64,000 nucleotides of DNA, taken from Riptortus pedestris. Its lineage: Eukaryota; Arthropoda; Insecta; Hemiptera; Alydidae. Both the position numbers and the translations under genes were made by a program. Shown here one piece after another: positions 34,425-46,226 of the stretch (position 1 is the first letter of the stretch; each line of letters begins with the position of its first letter). Below the pieces are notes generated by a model. That model was not told the DNA's origin and did no database searches. It was given only the letters and a program-made list of their open reading frames with translations. Location: contig CM032228.1 of NCBI GenBank assembly GCA_019009955.1, positions 259,466,001 to 259,530,000 of the forward strand, in the 5' to 3' direction.

Positions 34425-34896
34425 CTACCACTCCTGCCCGTCCCTAGAAATGTTGGTATGGCTTATGATAATTAAGGTGACACTGTAATACACATACCGA
34501 GTTTCATTAGTTCGGTTGAAAGACTAAACCGGACTAAAACAAATTCGATATGTGAATTAGCATTAACTCATCTATGATAATAAGCTATATCAACATTTTT
34601 AGGTATGACTTAGAGTGGGAGGTTTAAAGGAGGTTTAAAGGACGTTTAAAGGAGGTTTAAAGGACGTTTAAAGGAGGTTTAAAGGAGGTTTTATATGAAA
34701 AATCGCCGTACTATTGGTTTTCTGCGAACTTGCACATATTTACGAGGTTTTCATTTTAGTATTTAAAGTAACTTTTGTTGCATTCACTTGAAGTAAACAC
34801 GGGATATACGCTAAAACTATAGCGGGGGTGATTTATTTTATTCGTACTTATTTAAGAATTTTTAATATATGCATATTATGACAAATGGTAAACTTA
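34425..34896 (+). repeat. rearranged family H fragments with an 11-bp repeat
   Basis: A minus-orientation piece (CCACTCCTGCCCGTCCCTAG, 34430-34525) is joined to a plus-orientation piece (GTGAATTAGCATTAACTCAT onward). At 34617-34693 the usual GAGTGGGGGTTATAAGG block is replaced by six 11-bp units of GGTTTAAAGGA/CGTTTAAAGGA. Confidence 0.6.
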
Positions 34897-35073
34897 AAGT
34901 GGCGAGTTCGATTCTTGCCTGGGCAATGGAAATTATTTAGTGACGGAATTCATTAAATAGCATCCTAAGTGCCACTCTGGCTAGAAAAGGGTGGTAACCT
35001 GTAGATAACCCGTCCCAATTAGCCTGAGGTGCAAAAAGTAGGTGTTAATAAATAATAATAATAATATTAATAA
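34897..35073 (+). mobile_element. tRNA-derived SINE, 5'-truncated
   Basis: GGCGAGTTCGATTCTTGCC (34901-34919) folds as a tRNA T-arm with a 5-bp stem and loop GTTCGATTC, i.e. a Pol III B box. Downstream come the body shared with 2351-2445 (CTGGCTAGAAAAGGG; GTAACCTGTAGATAACCCG) and a 3' tail of TAA repeats. No A box is evident, so the 5' end seems lost or diverged. Confidence 0.7.
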
Positions 35074-35324
35074 CAAATGATTTCATGTTTTAGTCTTATA
35101 AGATAGTTCTAAGTACGGTTCGGATTAGTGAGGTTATAAATCTCCGTCGCCACCTCCCCATTTATTTATTTTCCCTAGAAAATAACTTTGTTATTTATTT
35201 CCAATAGAAATTTAAAATATAAGAGCATTTCTATTATTTACTTTGTATTATTTAAGCAATGTCATGCTGAATTTGAACAAGGGGTGATGGCGGAAGTTGT
35301 AGGAAATCATACTCTTTTGTTATG

Positions 35325-35407
35325 TTATTATTATTATTATTATTTATTAACGTCCACTTTTTGCAACTTAGGCTAATCGGGACGGGTTATCTACAGGTTA
35401 CCACCCT
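35325..35407 (-). mobile_element. SINE 3' fragment, inverted
   Basis: Reverse complement of the same SINE tail: TTATTATTATT, then TTAACGTCCACTTTTTGCA, then GGGACGGGTTATCTACAGG. It lies 250 bp from the plus copy and faces it. Confidence 0.7.
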
Positions 35408-35639
35408 ATGGTAACCCTACAGGTTATGTTAATATATTATCTTATTTCCAATATCTTGATATTATTGAAGCTAATATGTAGTATCATAACAATTAAACGT
35501 TAATGCTAATGTGATTATAAAAAAGGACCATATGGGTTTAAACTCGATATGATTGTTTAAAGATTACTTAGGTTGCAGGGAGGGCTACGATCGCTTCCCC
35601 TCACCTAGATTTTTGAATTTAAATGACATTATTTTTCGG

Positions 35640-36086
35640 GTACCACTATTATTTAATTCCATCTGGTAAATAAATTATTAAATTATTATATTTCCTGTAA
35701 AATGCTGGCATTACTGGAAGTGATTTCCACTGAGATTTACTATTACGAATATAATGCACAAAACTATTCTTAAATTATATGTGTTCGGATTGGGTTTTGA
35801 CAGGAAATATGTTCATAGATGATATTTAATTGTAATAAATGGTATCCGTGATTATGGCTTGAAGTATTAAAAAAGTCGAGAGGGATAGATTAGGAACACA
35901 TTTTTCTTTATTCTTCAAACTAAAATTTTTATTCTAATTGACCCCAAAAGTTACCCTTCAGTATTGGCTATTTCGAAAAAACAATTCTTGAAGGAAAGTA
36001 TAATTGTACACATTGAAGTCTTACTATAAAAATACCATTATTAGTCAGTCAACAAAGATTTCCCGGGCTTCGCCGGTTACCTTAGC

Positions 36087-36089
<3 letters not shown>
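35640..36089 (+). mobile_element. dispersed family H, 3' end copy
   Basis: It matches 24280-24701: TTTCCTGTAAAATGCTGGCA, GACAGGAAATATGTTCAT, then a 3' hairpin CCCGGGCTTCGCC and TTACCTTAGCTAG followed by T. This is the cleanest 3' terminus in the window. It is 5'-truncated. Confidence 0.65.

Positions 36090-36160
<71 letters not shown>
36090..36160. repeat. (GT)n(TA)n microsatellite
   Basis: Five GT repeats then about 30 TA repeats, directly adjoining the family H terminus. Confidence 0.95.
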
Positions 36161-36162
<2 letters not shown>

Positions 36163-36554
36163 CTTTAAGGTATAAAATATGGAGATAAAGGAGTAGAATG
36201 TATAAGAGGAGTGGTAATTCTAAATAAAGTTGGTTGTGTGTTATCTTCACTGGTCATTTAGCTTGAGTCTGCTTTTATCTGTCTTCACTCGTCCCTGCCT
36301 TCTTAATATTCCCCTCACTAGCCCCCCAACTATCATATCTATAGAATAGCTTAATGTTCAATAAACATAAAACTTTATAAAGAACAATTCATTATATAAC
36401 AAATAATAATTTATTATCCTATGCCTTTACGTTTAATCCTTCTAACATAATGCGATAGTGGTGATAGGGCAATTTATTTATATTCCATGTATATAGACAT
36501 ATCGATTGGATGGCAGCCATTTTGCCGAGCATATGTACTCGACAACACGTTTCT
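36161..36554. other. spacer, nothing recognised
   Basis: About 390 bp of unique DNA with no supported gene. Confidence 0.4.
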
Positions 36555-36646
36555 CACTGCCTACCGGCAGCAACTTGCAAACAACCCAGTGTTGGTCGCT
36601 CACTGCCTACCGGCAGCAACTTGCAAACAACCCAGTGTTGGTCGCT
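36555..36646 (+). repeat. 46-bp tandem duplication
   Basis: CACTGCCTACCGGCAGCAAC starts at 36555 and again at 36601, and the two 46-bp units are identical. A third partial unit (CACTGTGCCTGCAGGCAGC) grades into the 24-bp array. Confidence 0.9.
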
Positions 36647-38369
36647 CACTGTGCCTGCAGGCAGCACACACATAACCTGCTAATGCTGCACTCACATAAA
36701 CTGCTGATGCAGCAAATACATAACCTGCAGATGCAGAAAACACATAACCTGCAGATGCAGCACACACATAACCTGCAGATGCAGCACACACATAACCTGC
36801 AGATGCAGCACACACATAACCTGCAGATGCAGCACACACATAACCTGCAGATGCAGCACACACATAACCTGCAGATGCAGCACACACATAACCTGCAGAT
36901 GCAGCACACACATAACCTGCAGATGCAGCACACACATAACCTGCAGATGCAGCACACACATAACCTGCAGATGCAGCACACACATAACCTGCAGATGCAG
37001 CACACACATAACCTGCAGATGCAGCACACACATAACCTGCAGATGCAGCACACACATAACCTGCAGATGCAGCACACACATAACCTGCAGATGCAGCACA
37101 CACATAACCTGCAGATGCAGCACACACATAACCTGCAGATGCAGCACACACATAACCTGCAGATGCAGCACACACATAACCTGCAGATGCAGCACACACA
37201 TAACCTGCAGATGCAGCACACACATAACCTGCAGATGCAGCACACACATAACCTGCAGATGCAGCACACACATAACCTGCAGATGCAGCACACATAACCT
37301 GCAGATGCAGCACACACATAACCTGCAGATGCAGCACACACATAACCTGCAGATGCAGCACACACATAACCTGCAGATGCAGCACACACATAACCTGCAG
37401 ATGCAGCACACACATAACCTGCAGATGCAGCACACACATAACCTGCAGATGCAGCACACACATAACCTGCAGATGCAGCACACACATAACCTGCAGATGC
37501 AGCACACACATAACCTGCAGATGCAGCACACACATAACCTGCAGATGCAGCACACACATAACCTGCAGATGCAGCACACACATAACCTGCAGATGCAGCA
37601 CACACATAACCTGCAGATGCAGCACACACATAACCTGCAGATGCAGCACACACATAACCTGCAGATGCAGCACACACATAACCTGCAGATGCAGCACACA
37701 CATAACCTGCAGATGCAGCACACACATAACCTGCAGAGCCAGCACACACATAACCTGCAGATGCAGGCACACACATAACCTGCAGATGCAGCACACACAT
37801 AACCTGCAGATGCAGCACACACATAACCTGCAGATGCAGCACACACATAACCTGCAGATGCAGCACACACATAACCTGCAGATGCAGCACACACATAACC
37901 TGCAGATGCAGCACACACATAACCTGCAGATGCAGCACACACATAACCTGCAGATGCAGCACACACATAACCTGCAGATGCAGCACACACATAACCTGCA
38001 GATGCAGCACACACATAACCTGCAGATGCAGCACACACATAACCTGCAGATGCAGCACACACATAACCTGCAGATGCAGCACACACATAACCTGCAGATG
38101 CAGCACACACATAACCTGCAGATGCAGCACACACATAACCTGCAGATGCAGCACACACATAACCTGCAGATGCAGCACACACATAACCTGCAGATGCAGC
38201 ACACACATAACCTGCAGATGCAGCACACACATAACCTGCAGATGCAGCACACACATAACCTGCAGATGCAGCACACACATAACCTGCAGATGCAGCACAC
38301 ACATAACCTGCAGATGCAGCACACACATAACCTGCAGATGCAGCACACACATAACCTGCAGATGCAGCG
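36647..38369 (+). repeat. 24-bp minisatellite, about 71 nearly identical copies
   Basis: ACCTGCAGATGCAGCACACA recurs every 24 bp with almost no variation. Only the first four units and units near 37290 (2 bp short) and 37735-37765 (AGAGCC; GCAGGC) differ. All three minus frames stay open for over 580 codons and two plus frames for 157-263 codons. This follows from a stop-free 24-bp unit and is not evidence of a gene. Confidence 0.98.
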
Positions 38370-39040
38370 AAGCCGTATTTCTTCTCGTCATATTTAATAT
38401 CATCCTTCAAATTTTGAAAAGGATCTTCTTTTTGGACTTTGAGTGAAGAATTTGAGTGCACAGTTTAAGTCCATTAGCTAGATAACCAATTATTGCTAAA
38501 ATGCCAAAACATTTGGAGTATTTTCTTCGAATGTAGAGAATTTCATTAATAAAATACAGCTTTGTGTATATTTTCGATAAGGAGAGTTGGTAGTTTGCCA
38601 AGAGACATGGCGCAGCTTCCCCCACCAGTCTATAACTGTATTACTCCTATTTTATTAAGTCCAGTGAGATGAACAGTTGCCATTATCAAAAATGAGTTTG
38701 TAAGGAAATTCACTTCAAAAATATATAATTATTTCCTTTTCGATCCATTACATAATTAAATATTATACAACATAATATGTAACTCTTTTTACAACAAACG
38801 TATGTTGCGGACTATATGTGTATCCATAATACGAATGACAAATTTGAAATATCTTTTAGAAGATATGCCCTATGTCAATATTATAAAGTCAGTCAGGCAG
38901 GGGCAAGGGCGGGGGGGGGGGGGTATTAATCTCTGCAACGGAAAGCGGATGAAGTGTAAACAAACAGGCCAGCCAGCCTCGTGCCGCTCCATAGATAGAC
39001 AAACAATTAATGAAATATATCTGAATATAACATATTAATA
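38370..39040. other. spacer with a poly-G run
   Basis: About 670 bp of unique DNA. A run of 13 G (about 38911-38923) follows GGGGCAAGGGC. Short ORFs (38407-38625 minus, 38802-39038 plus) have no recognisable content. Confidence 0.4.
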
Positions 39041-39560
39041 TTATTGAAAACAATTTACTAAAGCTAGTGCTGTAATTTGTAATGAATCAGAATCAGTTTC
39101 ATCTGAATCACTCAAATTTTAGTAATCTAAAAAAAAAAGAAGGTGGGGGGGTCACCAGTACGCATTTGCATATATCTCGATCTAGCTTTTGGCGGGAAAC
39201 TCACTCTCATCCGTTATCCGCCCCGATTTCATAAAAAGGAAATATCTCGGTTATTATTCAAGATAGAGAATAAATGTATATAACAATATTTATAGTAAAT
39301 TTAATTTGCAATAAGATTGATTTTATACATTTTTTCGATCCGACGTATATTAACGGAAATATTTCGAAATTTAGAAAATCCTCCCCTCTAAACTCCCCCC
39401 CCTACTGGTCCGATTTCAGCCATTAACCAACGTGATCTTTCTTTTTAAATAAAACGACTAAATATCGAGTTTGGTAACGCTCAAACAAAAATTGCGACCA
39501 CTAGAGCGGTAACAGACAAATATAATGTATTTCTAATATATATATATTATAAATATAATA
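39041..39560 (-). repeat. dispersed family T, long inverted copy
   Basis: Reversed relative to 54346-54630. It reads CTGATTCATTACAAATT and the C-run block (reverse complement of 39060-39150), through the AACCGAGATATTT block, to a GTTACCGCTCTAGTGGTCGC terminus next to a (TA)n run. This copy joins the 3' part seen at 266-480 with the 5' part seen at 54.3 kb, which shows they are one family. Confidence 0.7.
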
Positions 39561-39686
<126 letters not shown>

Positions 39687-40060
39687 CCTGTAGATAGAAA
39701 CAGTAGACTACCTGAAGATAGAAACACTTTTATACATAAGATTATATTCGTAATAGTAAATCTCAGTGGAAATAACTTGCCCCAAGGCCAGCATTTCACA
39801 GGAAATAAGTAAACTCAATTAACTGTTTATCCTCTCGTCAATTTCCGCTCATCATTGTTTTCCTTAGTTTATTGATTCAGAATATTATTATAATAATTTA
39901 TCTACCAGATAGCCCTCCCTGAAACCTAAATATTACTCAAAACATTCATATCGAGTATATATTAAATACCGAAAATGCTCTTATAGTTTACATTTCTGAA
40001 GAAAATAAATAACAAAGTTATTTTACAGGGAAAATAAATAAGTTAGGAGGCAACGGAAAA
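39687..40060 (-). repeat. dispersed family H fragment, inverted
   Basis: Reverse complement of 24100-24380: AATCTCAGTGGAAATAACTT, GCCAGCATTTCACAGGAAAT and AATTTCCGCTCATC recur in order. It lacks the CTAG terminus. Confidence 0.6.
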
Positions 40061-40207
40061 AAAAGTAAATTCGACGATAAAAAAGCTACGTAGGATGGAA
40101 AAACCACGTGAAACAATTCTTGTTCAGAAAATTTAGTTCTTCAACATATGTTAGCAATTTTAAAGATTTACTCTTTTAATCTATTCCTAGAAGTTCTTTT
40201 TAAGCAC
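40061..40207. other. short unique spacer
   Basis: About 150 bp with nothing recognised. Confidence 0.3.
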
Positions 40208-40953
40208 TTATGTTATTCAATTTATCATGTAGACCCTATGTTATTCAATATGTCATGTAGACCTTATGTTATTTAATATATCATGTAGACCCTATGTTAT
40301 TCAATTTATCATGTAGACCCTATGTTATTCAATTTATCATGTAGACCCTATGTTATTCAATTTATCATGTAGACCCTATGTTATTCAATTTATCATGTAG
40401 ACCCTATGTTATTCAATTTATCATGTAGACCCTATGTTATTCAATTTATCATGTAGACCCTATGTTATTCAATTTATCATGTAGACCCTATGTTATTCAA
40501 TTTATCATGTAGACCCTATGTTATTCAATTTATCATGTAGACCCTATGTTATTCAATTTATCATGTAGACCCTATGTTATTCAATTTATCATGTAGACCC
40601 TATGTTATTCAATTTATCATGTAGACCCTATGTTATTCAATTTATCATGTAGACCCTATGTTATTCAATTTATCATGTAGACCCTATGTTATTCAATTTA
40701 TCATGTAGACCCTATGTTATTCAATTTGTCATGTAGACCCTATGTTATTCAATTTATCATGTAGACCCTATGTTATTCAATTTATCATGTAGACCCTATG
40801 TTATTCAATTTATCATGTAGACCCTATGTTATTCAATTTATCATGTAGACCCTATGTTATTCAATTTATCATGTAGACCCTATGTTATTCAATTTATCAT
40901 GTAGACCCTATGTTATTCAATATGTCATGTAGACCCTATGTTATTCAATATGT
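40208..40953 (+). repeat. 29-bp minisatellite, about 26 copies
   Basis: CCCTATGTTATTCAATTTAT and CATGTAGA recur every 29 bp. The interior is near-perfect. Edge units carry ATATGTCAT or ATATATCAT in place of TTTATCAT. A single isolated half-unit recurs at 41413-41438. Confidence 0.97.
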
Positions 40954-41656
40954 CCCTATGAACAAAGCAATTCGATTTAAGGGAGATATGCCATCGAATA
41001 ATAACTGGCGTATGAGTGGTCCGTACAAAGAAAGAATGGAATATAACTAATGAATAACATTTTTTGATCACATCTAAATTGGCTGAAGGGTCATGGTGAA
41101 TATTAATATATAAAAGACGACGTTGTATTTTGTCAAAGGGATGATGGCCGAACTTGATGTTAGTTTCTTCTTTATCGTCTGCACACATTTGTTATAAAAT
41201 GAGGTCCCTCCGCCCACACTCAGCTACTTTCGTAGATTTCTACTCGATAGCGAGCATTATCTTATTCATGCAACGAGAACTCTTGCTGGACCATTTGGAG
41301 GTGTCGCCGTTATCTTGTACTACCACGCGGCCAAGGAGGTAGTCAGTAGCAACGGCAGCTGGCCAACAACTTTGACGTCATTTTGTTCATTGAGGTTAAG
41401 TGCCATAAATACCCTATGTTATTTAATATGTCATCAAACCCTGTTTTTCTTATATCTTGTGTACTTGATTTGTTTAGCAAGAGACATATTGATAGTCTAA
41501 TGCGGAGATAAGTGTATAGGTTAGGCAACCGATGCGTGATGTACAATTGGGCTGGTAAAGGCATTCATAGGTTGACATGATAATAAGCCGAGAGAGGGCT
41601 TGACCGAAGTAGGCCAAGATGAAAGAATATTGAACCAAGATTGAACTCAGAGCCGG
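40954..41656. other. unique DNA between arrays
   Basis: About 700 bp with overlapping short ORFs on both strands (60-90 codons), none recognisable. The stray CCCTATGTTATTTAATATG at 41413 shows that the 29-bp array once extended further or that the segment is duplicated. Confidence 0.4.
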
Positions 41657-44152
41657 CACCATTCCCTCGCCAAATCTACTCTTATCAGATAATACAGAAT
41701 AAATACGGGCAATTTGTCCCCAGATTAAACCTACATTCCGCACGAACCGGCCTCTCCCTCGCCAAATCTATTCTCATCAGATAATACAGAATAAATACGG
41801 GCAATTTGTCCCCAGATTAAACCTACATTCCGCAAGAACCGGCCTCTCCCTCGCCAAATCTATTCTCATCAGATAATACAGTATAAATACGGACAATTTG
41901 TCCCCAGATTAAACCTACATTCCGCACGAACCGGCCTCTCCCTCGCCAAATCTATTCTCATCAGATAATACAGAATAAATACGGACAATTTGTCCCCAGA
42001 TTAAACCTACATTCCGCACGAACCGGCCTCTCCCTCGCCAAATCTATTCTCATCAGATAATACAGAATAAATACGGACAATTTGTCCCCAGATTAAACCT
42101 ACATTCCGCACGAACCGGCCTCTCCCTCGCCAAATCTATTCTCATCAGATAATACAGTATAAATACGGACAATTTGTCCCCAGATTAAACCTACATTCCG
42201 CACGAACCGGCCTCTCCCTCGCCAAATCTATTCTCATCAGATAATACAGAATAAATACGGACAATTTGTCCCCAGATTAAACCTACATTCCGCACGAACC
42301 GGCCTCTCCCTCGCCAAATCTATTCTCATCAGATAATACAGTATAAATACGGACAATTTGTCCCCAGATTAAACCTACATTCCGCACGAACCGGCCTCTC
42401 CCTCGCCAAATCTATTCTCATCAGATAATACAGAATAAATACGGGCAATTTGTCCCCAGATTAAACCTACATTCCGCACGAACCGGCCTCTCCCTCGCCA
42501 AATCTATTCTCATCAGATAATACAGAATAAATACGGACAATTTGTCCCCAGATTAAACCTACATTCCGCACGAACCGGCCTCTCCCTCGCCAAATCTATT
42601 CTCATCAGATAATACAGAATAAATACTGGCAATTTGTCCCCAGATTAAACCTACATTCCGCACGAACCGGCCTCTCCCTCGCCAAATCTATTCTCATCAG
42701 ATAATACAGTATAAATACGGACAATTTGTCCCCAGATTAAACCTACATTCCGCACGAACCGGCCTCTCCCTCGCCAAATCTATTCTCATCAGATAATACA
42801 GTATAAATACGGACAATTTGTCCCCAGATTAAACCTACATTCCGCACGAACCGGCCTCTCCCTCGCCAAATCTATTCTCATCAGATAATACAGAATAAAT
42901 ACGGACAATTTGTCCCCAGATTAAACCTACATTCCGCACGAACCGGCCTCTCCCTCGCCAAATCTATTCTCATCAGATAATACAGAATAAATACGGACAA
43001 TTTGTCCCCAGATTAAACCTACATTCCGCACGAACCGGCCTCTCCCTCGCCAAATCTATTCTCATCAGATAATACAGAATAAATACGGGCAATTTGTCCC
43101 CAGATTAAACCTACATTCCGCACGAACCGGCCTCTCCCTCGCCAAATCTATTCTCATCAGATTCAGAATAAATACGGGCAATTTGTCCCCAGATTAAACC
43201 TACATTCCGCACGAACCGGCCTCTCCCTCGCCAAATCTATTCTCATCAGATAATACAGAATAAATACGGGCAATTTGTCCCCAGATTAAACCTACATTCC
43301 GCACGAACCGGCCTCTCCCTCGCCAAATCTATTCTCATCAGATAATACAGAATAAATACGGACAATTTGTCCCCAGATTAAACCTACATTCCGCACGAAC
43401 CGGCCTCTCCCTCGCCAAATCTATTCTCATCAGATAATACAGAATAAATACGGGCAATTTGTCCCCAGATTAAACCTACATTCCGCACGAACCGGCCTCT
43501 CCCTCGCCAAATCTATTCTCATCAGATAATACAGAATAAATACGGGCAATTTGTCCCCAGATTAAACCTACATTCCGCACGAACCGGCCTCTCCCTCGCC
43601 AAATCTATTCTCATCAGATAATACAGAATAAATACGGACAATTTGTCCCCAGATTAAACCTACATTCCGCAAGAACCGGCCTCTCCCTCGCCAAATCTAT
43701 TCTCATCAGATAATACAGAATAAATACGGACAATTTGTCCCCAGATTAAACCTACATTCCGCACGAACCGGCCTCTCCCTCGCCAAATCTATTCTCATCA
43801 GATAATACAGAATAAATACGGACAATTTGTCCCCAGATTAAACCTACATTCCGCAAGAACCGGCCTCTCCCTCGCCAAATCTATTCTCATCAGATAAATA
43901 CAGAATAAATAAATACGGGCTATTTTTCCCCTGTTTATAACTACAGTCCTCACGAACCGGCCTCTCCCTCGCCAAATCTATTCTCATCAGATAATACAGA
44001 ATAAATACGGGCAATTTGTCCCCAGATTAAACCTACATTCCGCACGAACCGGCCTCTCCCCCGCCAAATCTATTCTCATCAGATAATTCAGAATAAATAC
44101 GGGCAATTTGTCCCCAGATTAAACCTACATTCCGCACGAACCGGCCTCTCCC
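41657..44152 (+). repeat. 92-bp satellite array, 27 copies
   Basis: CGAACCGGCCTCTCCCTCGC, CTATTCTCATCAGATAATAC and CAATTTGTCCCCAGATTAAA recur every 92 bp (ACCTACATTCC at 41729 and 41821). Diagnostic sites are ACAGA/ACAGT and CGGG/CGGA. ACAGT units always carry CGGA. One unit near 43900 has a 4-bp insertion and several substitutions. Confidence 0.97.
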
Positions 44153-44279
44153 GAGCTCATCATTCATTGATATGTTAAACTTGGACTTCAATATAGAAAA
44201 GAACATAAATATACATTGAATACTTAAATCTGCACCGCCAAGTATATTTCGAAGCAGTTAAAGAAAAAATAATGAGAAT

Positions 44280-44846
44280 ATACAGGTAACCCCCCTCCTC
44301 CTGGGTAATGAGAATATTCAGGTAACCCCTCCCCCCCTCCTGGGTAATGAGAATATACAGGTAACCCCCCCCCCTCCTGGGTAATGAGAATAAACAGATA
44401 ACTCCCCCCCCCCCTCCTGGGTAATGAGAATATACAGGCAACTCCCCCCCCCTCCTGGGTAATGAGAATATACAGGTAACCCCCCCCTCCTGGGTAATGA
44501 GAATATACAGGTAACTCCCCCTCCCCTGGGTAATGAGAATATACAGGTAACCCCCCCCCCTCTTGGTAATGAGAATATACAGGTAACCCCCCCCCCTCCT
44601 GGGTAATGAGAATATACAGGTACCCCCCCCCCTCCTTGGTAATGTTTATATACATGTAACCCCCCCCCCTCCTGGGTAATGAGAATATACAGGTAACCCC
44701 CCCCCCCTCCTGGGTAATGAGAATATACAGGTAACCCCCCCCCTCCTGGGTAATGAGAATATACAGGTAACCCCCCCCCCTCCTGGGTAATGAGAATATA
44801 CAGGTAACCCCCCCCCCCCTCCTGGGTAATGAGAATATACAGGTAA
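44280..44846 (+). repeat. about 35-bp minisatellite with variable poly-C, 16 copies
   Basis: TGGGTAATGAGAATATACAG is followed by GTAA and a run of 6-12 C and CTC. Unit length varies only through the C-run. Long C-runs make it a candidate i-motif/G-quadruplex locus and a likely length-variable site. The many glycine-rich minus-strand ORFs are artefacts. Confidence 0.95.
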
Positions 44847-45218
44847 CATATTTGTGAGCTTCTAAGGAGAATATGACGACGCTCTTTTAATTTATTTCTC
44901 AAAAATTACATCTGATATTTCCCATGAACCTTAAAACAGCAATAATACTACATCCGTCAAAATTGAATTTTTATTAGTCACTCCTGAAAATGGTTTTTCA
45001 GACGATAGATATATTGCTAGAGGTTAAGAAGGGGGGGGATAATTGGGAGAGGGTAATGCTGGAGAACTACCCCCCGCCATTACTTCCTGTAAATATTTAA
45101 GGGATGCTCCTGGAGAGGACCATATTACCTCTCCAATATAATAGCTCTTCCATCCAATCCCTTATACCATGCTTACTGTCCTAAATATAGTTTTATTTCC
45201 CGTCTCCTGTGCGTGTAG
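44847..45218. other. spacer, possible family H remnant at its end
   Basis: Unique DNA with an 8-G run at 45031. The last 30 bp (TATTTCCCGTCTCCTGTGCG) match a block within family H copies at 56130 and 57640. Confidence 0.4.
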
Positions 45219-45762
45219 TGTGTTTTATATCGTAATCGACCATATAATTACTAATCATAGAAATTATTCTGTCTTCCAAACAATGTATGAATAAAAGTTC
45301 CTTTCCCTTGATGAAGTACAAAGCCCAGCGTTGACCCCTGTTTTAGGTACGTCATAGCGGCTATTTAAACTACTCCTTTGTAAGTCTCGATTGTAAACTG
45401 CATATTCGTATTAGTACATAGTGTGTACAGTAAAGAATATATGTTAATGCACCAGAGTTAATAAATACCAAGAATAACTGGGTGCACCTCCGCAGTTGTC
45501 ACCCTTTTAAATTATTTATTTATGATAATTTAACAAATTGACATCCCTGAGAATAACACTACATTGCTAAAAGTATAAGGATCAAGTAAGATGTAAACAT
45601 AGAGCAATATGAGGTTGGCAGGGAAGCGGCAGAACTGATTGGACAAAGGAAGTATCCGTACACCTGCCTAGCCTCAGTCCTGCCCACCAGCTATTCACTT
45701 AGGATATCAATCCTGTAACACATTAAATTATATTAACACATCTGATTACATTACACCATTCT
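45219..45762 (-). mobile_element. LTR-like dispersed repeat L, copy 1
   Basis: About 545 bp that aligns along its length with 55190-55675 in the opposite orientation. Read on the minus strand it begins TGTAATGTAATCAG and ends ATAAAACACA, TG...CA as in LTRs. It contains TACTTCCTTTGTCC, GTGCACCCAGTTATT and GGAACTTTTATTC landmarks. No matching target duplication was found and there is no coding capacity. A solo LTR is the best guess. Confidence 0.5.
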
Positions 45763-46226
45763 GCATTTATTTATTTTTAGAATGATGTTTTTATAAATTG
45801 AGGTGTATTTAATAGTACTTTCAACGCTGATTCCAGATATGCAGCTGGAGTTTTTGATAACAGGCCAGGATTTTGTACAATTTAAATGTTAAGACATAAC
45901 AAATCTAGTATATTTTGAATAATTTTCCGATAAGTCAAAGGTAATTTCGATGGTGAGCAGTTAATTTTTAGAACTTTGCTTGTGGTTTTATTTATAAAAA
46001 AAGAGTTTAAACAAATAAAATTCATCAGTAAGCATTTATGAATGAACAATAATATTGTTCAGTTAACCAAAAGAGGGGAAAAATTAAAACTGTTGATGTT
46101 CATACACAGTTTAATACTCACAAGTCAAAATAAATATACAACTACGGTTTTCTTTTATAACAACTCTTACACATTGCTCCAATAAAATGCACTACTTACT
46201 AAATGAATATACACTACTGGTTTTGC
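45763..46226. other. AT-rich spacer, nothing recognised
   Basis: About 460 bp without a supported feature. Confidence 0.4.

Noticed and set aside
34901..34919. Possible tRNA gene
   Set aside because: Only a T-arm/B box is present, with no D-arm, anticodon arm or acceptor stem. It is better explained as a SINE head.
36600..38461. Three minus-strand ORFs of 582-589 codons and long plus ORFs
   Set aside because: They are frame readings of a stop-free 24-bp tandem repeat. Their boundaries are set by where the array ends, not by gene signals.
41474..41743. 89-codon minus ORF with hydrophobic stretches
   Set aside because: Its N-terminal third is 92-bp satellite sequence and the rest has no recognisable family.
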